A stretch of DNA of 8,063 bases from CAYXOX01 sp964466745. Lineage in GTDB: Bacteria; Pseudomonadota; Alphaproteobacteria; Rhodobacterales; Rhodobacteraceae. Positions 1 through 7,593 of the stretch are shown here, one piece after another. Under the pieces are notes generated by a model. It was not told the origin of the DNA, did not search any database, and worked only from the letters and a program-made list of their open reading frames with translations. The translations under genes and the position numbers were made by a program. The first letter of the stretch is position 1. The number at the start of each line of letters is the position of its first letter. The DNA lies in NCBI GenBank assembly GCA_964466745.1, contig CAYXOX010000136.1, positions 1 through 8,063 on the forward strand. The letters are read 5' to 3'.

Positions 1-1
1 C

Positions 2-436
2 TCGCTGCTCGTGGAGCATCTCTTCGGGAAGCTGGCGCCCGCCGCGCCGGCGCGGTGGCGGCTGGCGGCGCTGCTCCACGACGCCCCGGAATACGTGATC
101 GGCGACATGATCAGCCCGGTGAAGGCGGCTGTGGGGCCCGGTTACGGGCAGCTCGACGCCCGGCTCGCGGCGGCGATCCACCTGCGGTTCGGCCTGCCCG
201 CGGATATTCCGGCGGGCGTGAAGCGCCAGATCAAGCGGGCCGACCGGATCTCGGCCTATCTCGAGGCGGTGCAGATCGCGGGGTTCCGCGAGGTGGAGGC
301 GCAGCGGTTCTTCGGCAAGCCCGACCCTGCGCTGGTGGCCGATTGCACCATCGTGCTGCGCCCGCCGGCGGAGGTCCGGGCGGCCTATGCCGCGCGCCAC
401 GGCGCGCTTCTCGCCGCGATCGGGGCGCCGCGCTAG
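2..436 (+). CDS. HD-domain phosphohydrolase, YfbR-like (3' part, cut by window edge)
   Basis: This is the C-terminal 144 residues of a gene whose start lies left of the window; the frame is open to base 2 and ends at TAG 434-436. Numbering the fragment from its first full codon, metal ligands of an HD phosphohydrolase can be seen: His6 in VEH, the His26-Asp27 pair in LLHDAPE, and Asp81 in KRADRISAYLEA. The stretches HDAPEYVIGDMISPVK and KRADRISAYLEA closely parallel HDASEVLTGDLPTPVK and KQADALCAYLKC of E. coli YfbR, a metal-dependent 5'-deoxynucleotidase that dephosphorylates dNMPs. Glu30 (HDAPE) matches an acidic residue of the YfbR active site. The loop between the first His and the HD pair is shorter (20 residues against about 35). 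The family assignment is secure; the substrate is inferred, and a general nucleotide phosphohydrolase is possible. The gene converges on hslU and their stop codons overlap. Confidence 0.85.
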   Translation, partial: SLLVEHLFGKLAPAAPARWRLAALLHDAPEYVIGDMISPVKAAVGPGYGQLDARLAAAIHLRFGLPADIPAGVKRQIKRADRISAYLEAVQIAGFREVEAQRFFGKPDPALVADCTIVLRPPAEVRAAYAARHGALLAAIGAPR

Positions 437-1740
437 AGCACGTAGCGCGAAAGATCCGCCGATCTGGAGAGCTCCCCGAGATTGCGCTCGACGAAGGCGG
501 CGTTCACCTCGATCTCGCTGCCCGCCTTGTCGGGGGCGTCGAAGCTCAGCTCCTCGAAGACGCGCTCCATGACGGTATAGAGCCTGCGCGCCCCGATGTT
601 CTCCACCGTGGTGTTCACTTCAGCGGCGATGCGCGCCAGGGCGGCGATCCCGTCATCCGTGAACCGGACGGCTACCTCCTCGGTGCCCAGGAGCGCGGCG
701 TACTGGCGGGTGAGCGCGTTGTCGGTTTCGGTGAGGATGCGCACGAAATCCTCTTCGGTGAGCGGTCGCAACTCCACGCGGATGGGCAGGCGGCCCTGGA
801 GCTCTGGCAGGAGATCGGAGGGCTTGGCGATATGGAACGCCCCCGAAGCGATGAAGAGGATATGGTCCGTCTTCACCGGGCCGTGCCGGGTGGAGACCGT
901 GGTGCCCTCGATCAGCGGCAAGAGATCGCGCTGCACCCCCTCGCGGCTGACATCGGCGCCCCGGGTTTCGGCGCGGGCGCACACCTTGTCGATCTCGTCG
1001 AGGAAAACGATCCCGTTCTGCTCCACCGCCTCGAGCGCCGCGCGCTTGACCGTCTCGTCATCGAGCAGCTTGTCGGCCTCCTCGGAGATCAGCACGTCGT
1101 AGCTTTCGGCCACGGTCAAGCGCTTGCGGGTGGTGCGCTGGCCGAAGGCCTTCCCGAAGAGATCGCCGAGGTTCATCATCCCGGCGCCGCCGCCGGGAGC
1201 ACCGGGCATGTCGAACATCGGCATCTGCGGAGCGGATTCGGCGATCTCCAGCTCGATCACCGTATCGTCGAGCTCGCCGGACTTGAGCTTGCGGCGGAAC
1301 ATGTCGCGCGTCTGATCGCGGGCGCCCTCGCCGGCGATCGCCTCGATCACCCTTTCCTCGGCGGCGGCGTGGGCGGCGGCGCGCACCTCGGCGCGCATGT
1401 GCTCGCGCGTCATGGCGATCGCGGCGTCGGTGAGATCGCGGATGATCTGCTCCACGTCCCGGCCCACGTAGCCCACCTCGGTGAACTTCGTGGCCTCCAC
1501 CTTCAGGAACGGCGCGCGCGCCAGACGCGCCAGGCGGCGGCTGATCTCCGTCTTGCCGACGCCGGTGGGCCCGATCATCAGGATGTTCTTGGGATAGACC
1601 TCCTCGCGAAGATCGTCGGACAATTGCTTGCGGCGCCAGCGATTGCGAAGCGCCACGGCAACGGCGCGCTTCGCGTCACCCTGTCCGATGATGAAACGAT
1701 CGAGCTCGGAGACGATCTCGCGGGGCGTGAGGTCTGTCAT
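433..1740 (-). CDS. hslU: HslU, ATPase/unfoldase subunit of the HslUV protease
   Basis: This 435-residue AAA+ protein (E. coli HslU has 443) unfolds substrates and feeds them into the HslV peptidase in the cytoplasm. Visible motifs are Walker A GPTGVGKT (57-64), the pore-loop GYVG (90-93) that grips substrate, the inserted I domain at roughly 110-230 with a Gly/Met-rich stretch (176-190), Walker B IVFLDEID (244-251), the arginine-bearing LQGRLPIRVE (314-323) and sensor 2 GARRL (383-387). It ends in LSRYVL, the conserved tail that docks into HslV when ATP is bound. The ATG start is supported by AGGAAAGG six bases upstream and by the family N-terminus TPREIVSELDRFIIGQ. hslV, usually directly upstream, is absent: the gap to parB is only 214 bp and contains no recognisable gene. 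No clear promoter was identified in that gap, although hslU probably has its own or a heat-shock promoter there. Confidence 0.97.
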   Translation of the reverse strand: MTDLTPREIVSELDRFIIGQGDAKRAVAVALRNRWRRKQLSDDLREEVYPKNILMIGPTGVGKTEISRRLARLARAPFLKVEATKFTEVGYVGRDVEQIIRDLTDAAIAMTREHMRAEVRAAAHAAAEERVIEAIAGEGARDQTRDMFRRKLKSGELDDTVIELEIAESAPQMPMFDMPGAPGGGAGMMNLGDLFGKAFGQRTTRKRLTVAESYDVLISEEADKLLDDETVKRAALEAVEQNGIVFLDEIDKVCARAETRGADVSREGVQRDLLPLIEGTTVSTRHGPVKTDHILFIASGAFHIAKPSDLLPELQGRLPIRVELRPLTEEDFVRILTETDNALTRQYAALLGTEEVAVRFTDDGIAALARIAAEVNTTVENIGARRLYTVMERVFEELSFDAPDKAGSEIEVNAAFVERNLGELSRSADLSRYVL

Positions 1741-1746
1741 GGGCTG

Positions 1747-1754
1747 CCTTTCCT
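1747..1754 (-). promoter_or_regulatory. Ribosome binding site of hslU
   Basis: The minus strand reads AGGAAAGG followed by six bases (CAGCCC) and the ATG of hslU at 1740. This is a strong Shine-Dalgarno match at normal spacing and fixes the hslU start. The same AGGAAAGG octamer precedes mnmG. Confidence 0.7.
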
Positions 1755-1881
1755 GCTGCGCGTCTCACCTAGGCGCGGCGCGCGGGAATGTGAAGCGGGC
1801 CCGGCGCTTGCACCGCGGCCCGATCGCATCGCCGCAAGGGCAGGCACGCGGAGCGCCCTGGGGGGCGGGCAGGGCACGGGC

Positions 1882-1909
1882 GCGCCAGGAACAGTCACCG
1901 TTCCGGCGC
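1882..1909 (-). terminator. Strong hairpin downstream of parB, candidate terminator without U-tract
   Basis: Arms GCGCC-A-GGAAC (1882-1892) and GTTCCGGCGC (1900-1909) form a ten-base-pair GC-rich stem with one bulged A and a seven-base loop. It lies about 45 bases past the parB stop in the direction of transcription. No run of U follows; instead the transcript continues into a C-rich, relatively G-poor stretch (about 1860-1881). This suits either 3'-end protection or Rho-assisted termination better than classical intrinsic termination. Its function is inferred; the fold itself is clear in the sequence. It could also be part of the hslU leader. Confidence 0.4.
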
Positions 1910-1954
1910 ATCGGCTCGATTCCTGCCCGGGTGCTGCCCCCGCTTCGGCAGCCT

Positions 1955-2881
1955 TCAACCACCGAGCTTGCGGCACAGGTCGTCCAGCTCGTCGAGGCTC
2001 TTGTAGCGGATCGTGATGCTTCCGCCCTCGGCCCCCTCGGGGTGATCGATGCTCACGCCCATGCCGAGCGCGGCGGAAAGATCGCCCTCGAGGGCGCGGG
2101 TATCGGCATCCTTTCCGCCCGAGGGCGCAGGACCCTTCGGCGCGCCACCGCCGGGCTTTTCCTTCTTCGTCAGCTTCTCGGCCTCGCGCACCGAAAGGCC
2201 GCCCGCCACGATCCGCGCGGCGAGCGCAGAGGCCTCGGGGTTGCCCACGAGGGTGCGGGCGTGCCCGGCGGAAAGCCTGCCGTCGCGCAGCAGCGCCTGC
2301 ACATCCTCAGGGAGGGAGAGCAGCCTTGTGAGGTTCGAGATGTGGCTGCGGCTCTTGCCGAGCGCCTCGGCGAGCTTTTCCTGGGTGTGGCCGAAGCGGC
2401 CCATGAGCTGCTGGAAGCCCTGTGCCTCCTCGATGGGGTTGAGATCCGCGCGCTGGATGTTCTCGATGATCGCGATCTCCAGGACCTCGATCTCGTCGTA
2501 GTCGCGCAGGATCACGGGCAGGTTGTGGAGCTGGGCGCGCTGAGCCGCGCGCCAGCGGCGTTCGCCCGCCACGATCTCGTAGGTGCCGCGCTCGCGGGGG
2601 TTGGGGCGCACGATCAAGGGCTGGATCACGCCCCGCGCCCGGATCGACTGGGCCAGGTCCTCGAGGCCGGCCTCGTCGAAGCTGCGGCGCGGCTGGTCGG
2701 GGTTTGGATGGATCCGCTCGATGGGCACCTCCACGGGCCCGCCGCCCGGCTGGGGCGGCGCGCTGGCGGGCGGCGCGGCGGCGGGGCTGACGGGCTCGGC
2801 CTGCACATCGGCCATGAGCGAGGCGAGGCCGCGCCCCAGGCCGCGCTTGGGTTTTCCGGCGGTGCCGTCTTCGCCGCTCAT
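1955..2881 (-). CDS. parB: ParB, chromosome-partitioning CTPase and parS-binding protein
   Basis: This 308-residue ParB loads onto parS, binds CTP, closes into a sliding clamp and spreads on nearby DNA to form the partition complex. The N-terminus carries KRGLGRGLASLM (12-23), the segment that contacts and stimulates ParA. A low-complexity Pro/Ala linker (about 29-49) follows. The CTP-binding N domain shows NPDQPRRSF (60-68), GVIQPLIVRP (84-93) and the phosphate-contacting GERRWRAAQRA (106-116). ENIQRADLNPIEEAQG (140-155) and a helix-turn-helix (about 166-190, TQEKLAEALGKSRSHISNLTRLL) recognise parS. A Gly/Pro/Lys-rich linker (about 239-260) leads to the C-terminal dimerisation segment ending ITIRYKSLDELDDLCRKLGG. 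The start chosen (ATG at 2881-2879) overlaps the parA TGA in ATGA, with AGGTGG four bases upstream. The same frame is open much further upstream, but there it only shadows parA. Its targets, four parS sites, lie 1.4 to 3.4 kb away. Confidence 0.97.
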   Translation of the reverse strand: MSGEDGTAGKPKRGLGRGLASLMADVQAEPVSPAAAPPASAPPQPGGGPVEVPIERIHPNPDQPRRSFDEAGLEDLAQSIRARGVIQPLIVRPNPRERGTYEIVAGERRWRAAQRAQLHNLPVILRDYDEIEVLEIAIIENIQRADLNPIEEAQGFQQLMGRFGHTQEKLAEALGKSRSHISNLTRLLSLPEDVQALLRDGRLSAGHARTLVGNPEASALAARIVAGGLSVREAEKLTKKEKPGGGAPKGPAPSGGKDADTRALEGDLSAALGMGVSIDHPEGAEGGSITIRYKSLDELDDLCRKLGG

Positions 2882-3687
2882 GCCGCCACCTGGGTGTGAC
2901 GGGCGAGAAGCTCGCGGGCGAGCGCCCGGTAGGCCTCCGCCCCGCGCGAGGTGCTGTCGTATTCCAGGACAGGCAGCGCGTAGCTCGGCGCTTCGCTCAC
3001 GCGCACGTTCCGCGGAATGACCGTGGCGAACACGAGATCGCCGAGGTTGTCGCGGGCATCGCGTTCCACCTGGTGGGAAAGGTTGTTGCGGGCGTCGTAC
3101 ATCGTCATCACCACTCCTTCGATTCGCAGGCGCGGATTCGCCGTCTGGCGGATCTCGCGGATCGTCAGCAAGAGCTGCGATAGCCCCTCGAGGGCGAAGA
3201 ACTCGCTTTGCAGGGGCACCAGCACCGAATCCGAGGCGACCATGGCGTTGACGGTGAGCAGCGAAAGCGAGGGCGGGCAATCCACGAGCACGATGTCGAA
3301 GCCGTAGCGCGCGAGGGCGGGCTGGCGGAGCGCGTCGTGCAGCAGGAAACTTCTTTTTTCGTTAGCGACGAGTTCGATGTCTGCCGAGCTGAGATCGGTA
3401 GTGGCGGGTATCAGCGAAAGCCGGGGCACGCGGGTTTCCCGGATGACGCTTTCGATCGGCGCCTCCTCGAGGATGAGATCGTAGCTCGTGGCATCCCGCT
3501 CCGAAGCCTCCACACCGAGGCCCGTGGAGGCATTGCCTTGCGGATCGATGTCCACGAGAAGCACCTTCTGCCCGGCCTCGGCCAGCGCGGCACCGAGATT
3601 GATCGCGGTTGTCGTCTTGCCGACGCCGCCTTTCTGGTTGGCCACGGAGATGATGCGGGGCGCCGTTCCGCGGGACGTGTCAGGCAC
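2878..3687 (-). CDS. parA: ParA, chromosome-partitioning ATPase (Soj type)
   Basis: This 269-residue deviant-Walker ATPase forms ATP dimers on nonspecific DNA and, with ParB-parS, pulls sister origins apart. Visible motifs are the deviant Walker A KGGVGKTTT (19-27) with the signature Lys19 and catalytic Lys24, A' DIDPQGNAST (46-55), and Walker B IVLVDCPP (132-139). No DNA-binding domain precedes the ATPase, so it is the short chromosomal type rather than the long plasmid type. The start is GTG (3687-3685), chosen because AGGGAG lies seven bases upstream and no later start leaves the Walker A intact. This start lies inside the last codons of rsmG (8-bp overlap), and the end shares ATGA with parB. 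Both junctions suggest translational coupling, which would help hold the ParA:ParB ratio steady. Confidence 0.97.
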   Translation of the reverse strand: MPDTSRGTAPRIISVANQKGGVGKTTTAINLGAALAEAGQKVLLVDIDPQGNASTGLGVEASERDATSYDLILEEAPIESVIRETRVPRLSLIPATTDLSSADIELVANEKRSFLLHDALRQPALARYGFDIVLVDCPPSLSLLTVNAMVASDSVLVPLQSEFFALEGLSQLLLTIREIRQTANPRLRIEGVVMTMYDARNNLSHQVERDARDNLGDLVFATVIPRNVRVSEAPSYALPVLEYDSTSRGAEAYRALARELLARHTQVAA

Positions 3688-4294
3688 GGGTGATCTCCCT
3701 CACTGCAAGAACTCTGGCCTGTGGGTCTGTCCTACTCATATGGCTTTCCAGCACGAAGCGCCATTGCTTGCGCGCGGCTTCGATCTCTTCCTGCGCCCTC
3801 GCTCCCTTCGGGAAGAGCGCGCACCCGCCGGGCGCCATGTGCCGCTCGGCAAGGCCCAGAAGCGTGCGCAGCGGCGCCAGCGCACGGGCGGAAACCACGT
3901 CGGCGCCCAGCGGGGCGATGGCCTCCGCACGTTCGGCGCGCACGGTGACATCGAGCCCCATCTCCCGGGCGGCGGTCCGCAGGAAGCTCGCCTTGCGGCG
4001 ATCCGAGTCCACGAGCGTGACCCTCGCGGCCGGCGCCCGCTCCGCCAGTGCGGCTGCGACCACGAGCCCGGGGAAACCGCCGCCGCTTCCAAAATCGGCC
4101 CAATGTGCGGGTGCAGGCGGCGCGAGTGCGACGAGCTGGAGCGAATCGGCCATGTGCCGCTCCTCGAGCTCCTCGAGAGTCGACGGCGCAACAAGGTTGA
4201 TCGCCGGGTTCCACTTGCGCAGCAGCGCCGCGAGCACCGCGAGGCGCGCGGATGTTTCACGTGAAACATCGGGCAGGCCGTCTCCGAAGGTCAT
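3680..4294 (-). CDS. rsmG: RsmG, 16S rRNA (guanine-527-N7) methyltransferase
   Basis: This 204-residue class I SAM methyltransferase (GidB) makes m7G527 in 16S rRNA, near the streptomycin-binding region of the small subunit. The sequence shows the RsmG signature RHMADS (46-51), the SAM-binding glycine loop DFGSGGGFPGL (67-77), the acidic ribose-contacting LVDSDRRKASFLR (94-106) and VSARALAPL (134-142). Length matches the family. The ATG at 4294 has a GGAG ten bases upstream. Residues 9-15 (DVSRETS) are encoded by a perfect parS site, so this segment serves both as protein sequence and as ParB-loading DNA. Its last codons contain the parA ribosome binding site and GTG start. Loss of RsmG in other bacteria gives low-level streptomycin resistance. 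Confidence 0.96.
   Translation of the reverse strand: MTFGDGLPDVSRETSARLAVLAALLRKWNPAINLVAPSTLEELEERHMADSLQLVALAPPAPAHWADFGSGGGFPGLVVAAALAERAPAARVTLVDSDRRKASFLRTAAREMGLDVTVRAERAEAIAPLGADVVSARALAPLRTLLGLAERHMAPGGCALFPKGARAQEEIEAARKQWRFVLESHMSRTDPQARVLAVREITRA
3695..3700 (-). promoter_or_regulatory. Ribosome binding site of parA, inside the rsmG 3' end
   Basis: The minus strand reads AGGGAG, then seven bases, then the GTG of parA (3687-3685). The bases also encode the Arg-Glu of the rsmG C-terminus VREITRA. This site decides the non-ATG start of parA, since there is no in-frame ATG near the conserved N-terminus. Confidence 0.65.
4251..4270. promoter_or_regulatory. parS: parS site 1, within rsmG
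   Basis: A perfect 20-bp palindrome, GATGTTTCACGTGAAACATC, contains the 16-bp parS core TGTTTCACGTGAAACA (4253-4268) known from chromosomal ParABS systems. It spans codons 9 to 15 of rsmG (DVSRETS). With parA and parB 0.6 and 1.4 kb away, its role as a ParB-loading site is close to certain. Confidence 0.95.
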
Positions 4295-4306
4295 CGCAGT
4301 GGCGCT

Positions 4307-4329
4307 CCGGCTTCCTTGAAGGAAGCCGG
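4307..4329 (-). other. Hairpin overlapping the rsmG ribosome binding site
   Basis: CCGGCTTCC (4307-4315) and GGAAGCCGG (4321-4329) are perfect reverse complements around a five-base loop, giving a stable 9-bp stem in the mnmG-rsmG intergenic region. In the minus-strand transcript the last two bases of the stem are the first two of the GGAG that precedes rsmG (4305-4308), so the fold could partly mask the ribosome binding site. There is no U-tract, which argues against intrinsic termination. The hairpin ends one base before parS site 2. It may be a translational control element or an RNA-processing or stability element; function is inferred. Confidence 0.5.
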
Positions 4330-4330
4330 C

Positions 4331-4350
4331 GATGTTTCACGTGAAACATC
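4331..4350. promoter_or_regulatory. parS: parS site 2, between mnmG and rsmG
   Basis: This is a second identical 20-bp palindrome with parS core at 4333-4348. It lies in the 98-bp gap between the mnmG stop and the rsmG start, 60 bp from site 1 (80 bp centre to centre). It is not coding. Confidence 0.95.
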
Positions 4351-4392
4351 CACGGCCCCACGGCAGGGCGCTGGGACGGCAGACCCAGGCAT

Positions 4393-6264
<1,872 letters not shown>

Positions 6265-6267
6265 CTC

Positions 6268-6275
6268 CCTTTCCT
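6268..6275 (-). promoter_or_regulatory. Ribosome binding site of mnmG, between two parS sites
   Basis: The minus strand reads AGGAAAGG, with AGGA seven bases from the mnmG ATG. It fills most of the 18-bp spacer (6266-6283) between parS sites 3 and 4, and supports starting mnmG at the parS-embedded ATG. Confidence 0.65.
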
Positions 6276-6283
6276 GCCGCGCC

Positions 6284-6303
6284 GATGTTTCACGTGAAAC
6301 ATC
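6284..6303. promoter_or_regulatory. parS: parS site 4, between mnmE and mnmG
   Basis: The fourth identical 20-bp palindrome, core 6286-6301, lies in the 50-bp gap between the mnmE stop and mnmG start. It is 38 bp centre to centre from site 3 and 11 bp beyond the mnmE stop codon. Confidence 0.95.
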
Positions 6304-6314
6304 CCACCGCGCGG

Positions 6315-7589
6315 CTATTTTCCGATGCAGAAACTGGCGAAGATCTCGCCGAGTATATGCTCGACATCCACCCGCCCGACAAGGCTGTCGAGCGCACGCA
6401 CCGCAGCCCGCAGCTCTTCGGAGGCCAGCTCCACGGCCTCGGGCCCCCGCTCCACCGCCTCGGCAGCGGCCGAAAGCGCGCCCCGCGCCCGGAGAATCGC
6501 GGCACGATGGCGCTCCCGCGTTGCCGCGCCTATCCCGCTCGCCCGCCGCTCCAGGATTCGCGCGATCCGTGCCACGAGCCCGTCGACCCCTTCGCCCGTC
6601 AGCCCGGAAACACCGTCTCCCCCGTGCAGATCGGCCTTGGCACGGACCACGATATCCTCGTCCGCCAGCGGAATCTCCGACGCGGCCGCCGGATCTTCCA
6701 CCAGCAACACCCGCAGGTCGGCTTGCGCGGCGCGCGCCCTGGCGCGGGCGATTCCGATGCCTTCCACCGGATCGGCCGCCTCGCGCTGGCCGGCGGTATC
6801 GAGAAGGGTCACCGGCAAACCGCCAAGCTCCATCCGCACCTCGATCACGTCACGCGTGGTGCCTGCGTATTCCGAGGTGATGGCCGCCTCCCGCCCCGCC
6901 AGCCTGTTGAGGAGCGTGGACTTTCCCAGGTTGGGCGCGCCGAGGATCGCGACCTCGAAGCCCTGCCGCACACGTTCCGCCGCTCGGACGCCCTCCGCTT
7001 CGGCCGCAAGCTCCGCCCGTACCTCCCCGAGCAGGTGCAGGACCTCGGGCGTCACGTCGACGGGAACATCCTCGTCGGCGAAATCGATGGTGGCTTCCAG
7101 GAGCGCCGCCGCGCGGATGAGGCGGCTGCGCCAGCTTTCCGCCCGTTCGCCCAGCCCGCCCGAAAGGCCGCGCATCGCCTGCCGCCTTTGCGCCTCAGTC
7201 TCGGCCTCCACCAGATCGGCGAGGGCCTCCACCTGCGCCAGATCGAGCCGCCCGTTCAGAAGCGCACGCCGGGTGAACTCGCCGGCCTCGGCCGGCTGCA
7301 GGCTCGCGTCCTCGCCGAGCGCGCGCAGCACCGCATCGATCACCGCGACGGAGCCATGGGTGTGGAATTCGACCACCGGTTCCCCGGTGAAGCTCGCGCC
7401 ACGCTGAAAGACAAGCACCAGCGCTTCATCCAGAAGATCGCCTTCATGGCGCAGCCGGCGCAGGCCCCGCGCCTCGGGAAGCTTGCCGCACAACCGCTCG
7501 GCCGCGGCGAAGGCATCCGGCCCGGATATGCGCACCACCGCCACCCCCGCCTTTCCGCGCGCGGAGGCCAGGGCAAAGACGGTGCTCAT
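6315..7589 (-). CDS. mnmE: MnmE (TrmE), GTPase of tRNA wobble-uridine modification
   Basis: This 424-residue protein is the GTPase partner of MnmG; it binds the folate one-carbon donor and couples GTP hydrolysis to U34 modification. The N-terminal folate-binding and dimerisation domain starts MSTVFALASARGKAGVAVVRISGP and includes EFTRRALLNGRLDLAQ (104-119). The G domain is inserted in the helical domain: G1 GAPNLGKST (217-225, Asn220 the potassium-coordinating residue), G2 TTRD (244-247), G3 DTAG (264-267) and Glu276, matching catalytic Glu282 of E. coli. G4, normally NKxD, reads AKAD (317-320), and G5 is also atypical (SGLTGEG). The C-terminus is the conserved CIGK with Cys421. It is 30 residues shorter than E. 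coli MnmE, as seen in other alphaproteobacteria, with part of the loss around G4-G5. The start lies four bases past the rho stop, and the only SD-like GAGG is two bases from ATG, so translation probably depends on coupling to rho. Confidence 0.96.
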   Translation of the reverse strand: MSTVFALASARGKAGVAVVRISGPDAFAAAERLCGKLPEARGLRRLRHEGDLLDEALVLVFQRGASFTGEPVVEFHTHGSVAVIDAVLRALGEDASLQPAEAGEFTRRALLNGRLDLAQVEALADLVEAETEAQRRQAMRGLSGGLGERAESWRSRLIRAAALLEATIDFADEDVPVDVTPEVLHLLGEVRAELAAEAEGVRAAERVRQGFEVAILGAPNLGKSTLLNRLAGREAAITSEYAGTTRDVIEVRMELGGLPVTLLDTAGQREAADPVEGIGIARARARAAQADLRVLLVEDPAAASEIPLADEDIVVRAKADLHGGDGVSGLTGEGVDGLVARIARILERRASGIGAATRERHRAAILRARGALSAAAEAVERGPEAVELASEELRAAVRALDSLVGRVDVEHILGEIFASFCIGK

Positions 7590-7593
7590 CGCC

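Noticed and set aside
1767..1794. Possible hslU promoter on the minus strand: TTCACA (1789-1794) and CTAGGT (1767-1772) with 16-bp spacing.
   Set aside because: The -10 match is poor, and neither a housekeeping nor a heat-shock sigma consensus is clearly met, so it cannot be supported from sequence alone.
1933..1952. GCTGCC...GGCAGC inverted repeat immediately downstream of the parB stop.
   Set aside because: A 6-bp stem with competing inner pairings and no U-tract; much weaker than the hairpin at 1882-1909.
1737..1976. Small minus-strand frame of 79 codons filling the parB-hslU gap, considered as a tiny gene or an hslV remnant.
   Set aside because: Composition is Ala/Arg/Pro/Gly-rich without HslV motifs such as the N-terminal TT(x)V, and it overlaps both the parB end and the hslU ribosome binding site.
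55..2016. Long open plus-strand frame (653 codons) running antisense through hslU and the hslU-parB gap.
   Set aside because: It opposes a clear HslU with all AAA+ motifs, its translation is rich in Arg/Gly/Ala/His with no recognisable domain, and long antisense frames are expected in GC-rich DNA.
2882..3280. N-terminal extension of parB by 133 codons (open frame to 3280).
   Set aside because: The extension lies entirely over parA in another frame and has no ParB-like sequence; the ATG in ATGA at 2881 with the KRGLGRGL N-terminus is the family start.
4371..4388. Short inverted repeat CTGGG...CCCAG just after the mnmG stop, considered as a terminator.
   Set aside because: Only a 5-bp stem with an 8-base loop and no U-tract; easily expected by chance at this GC content.
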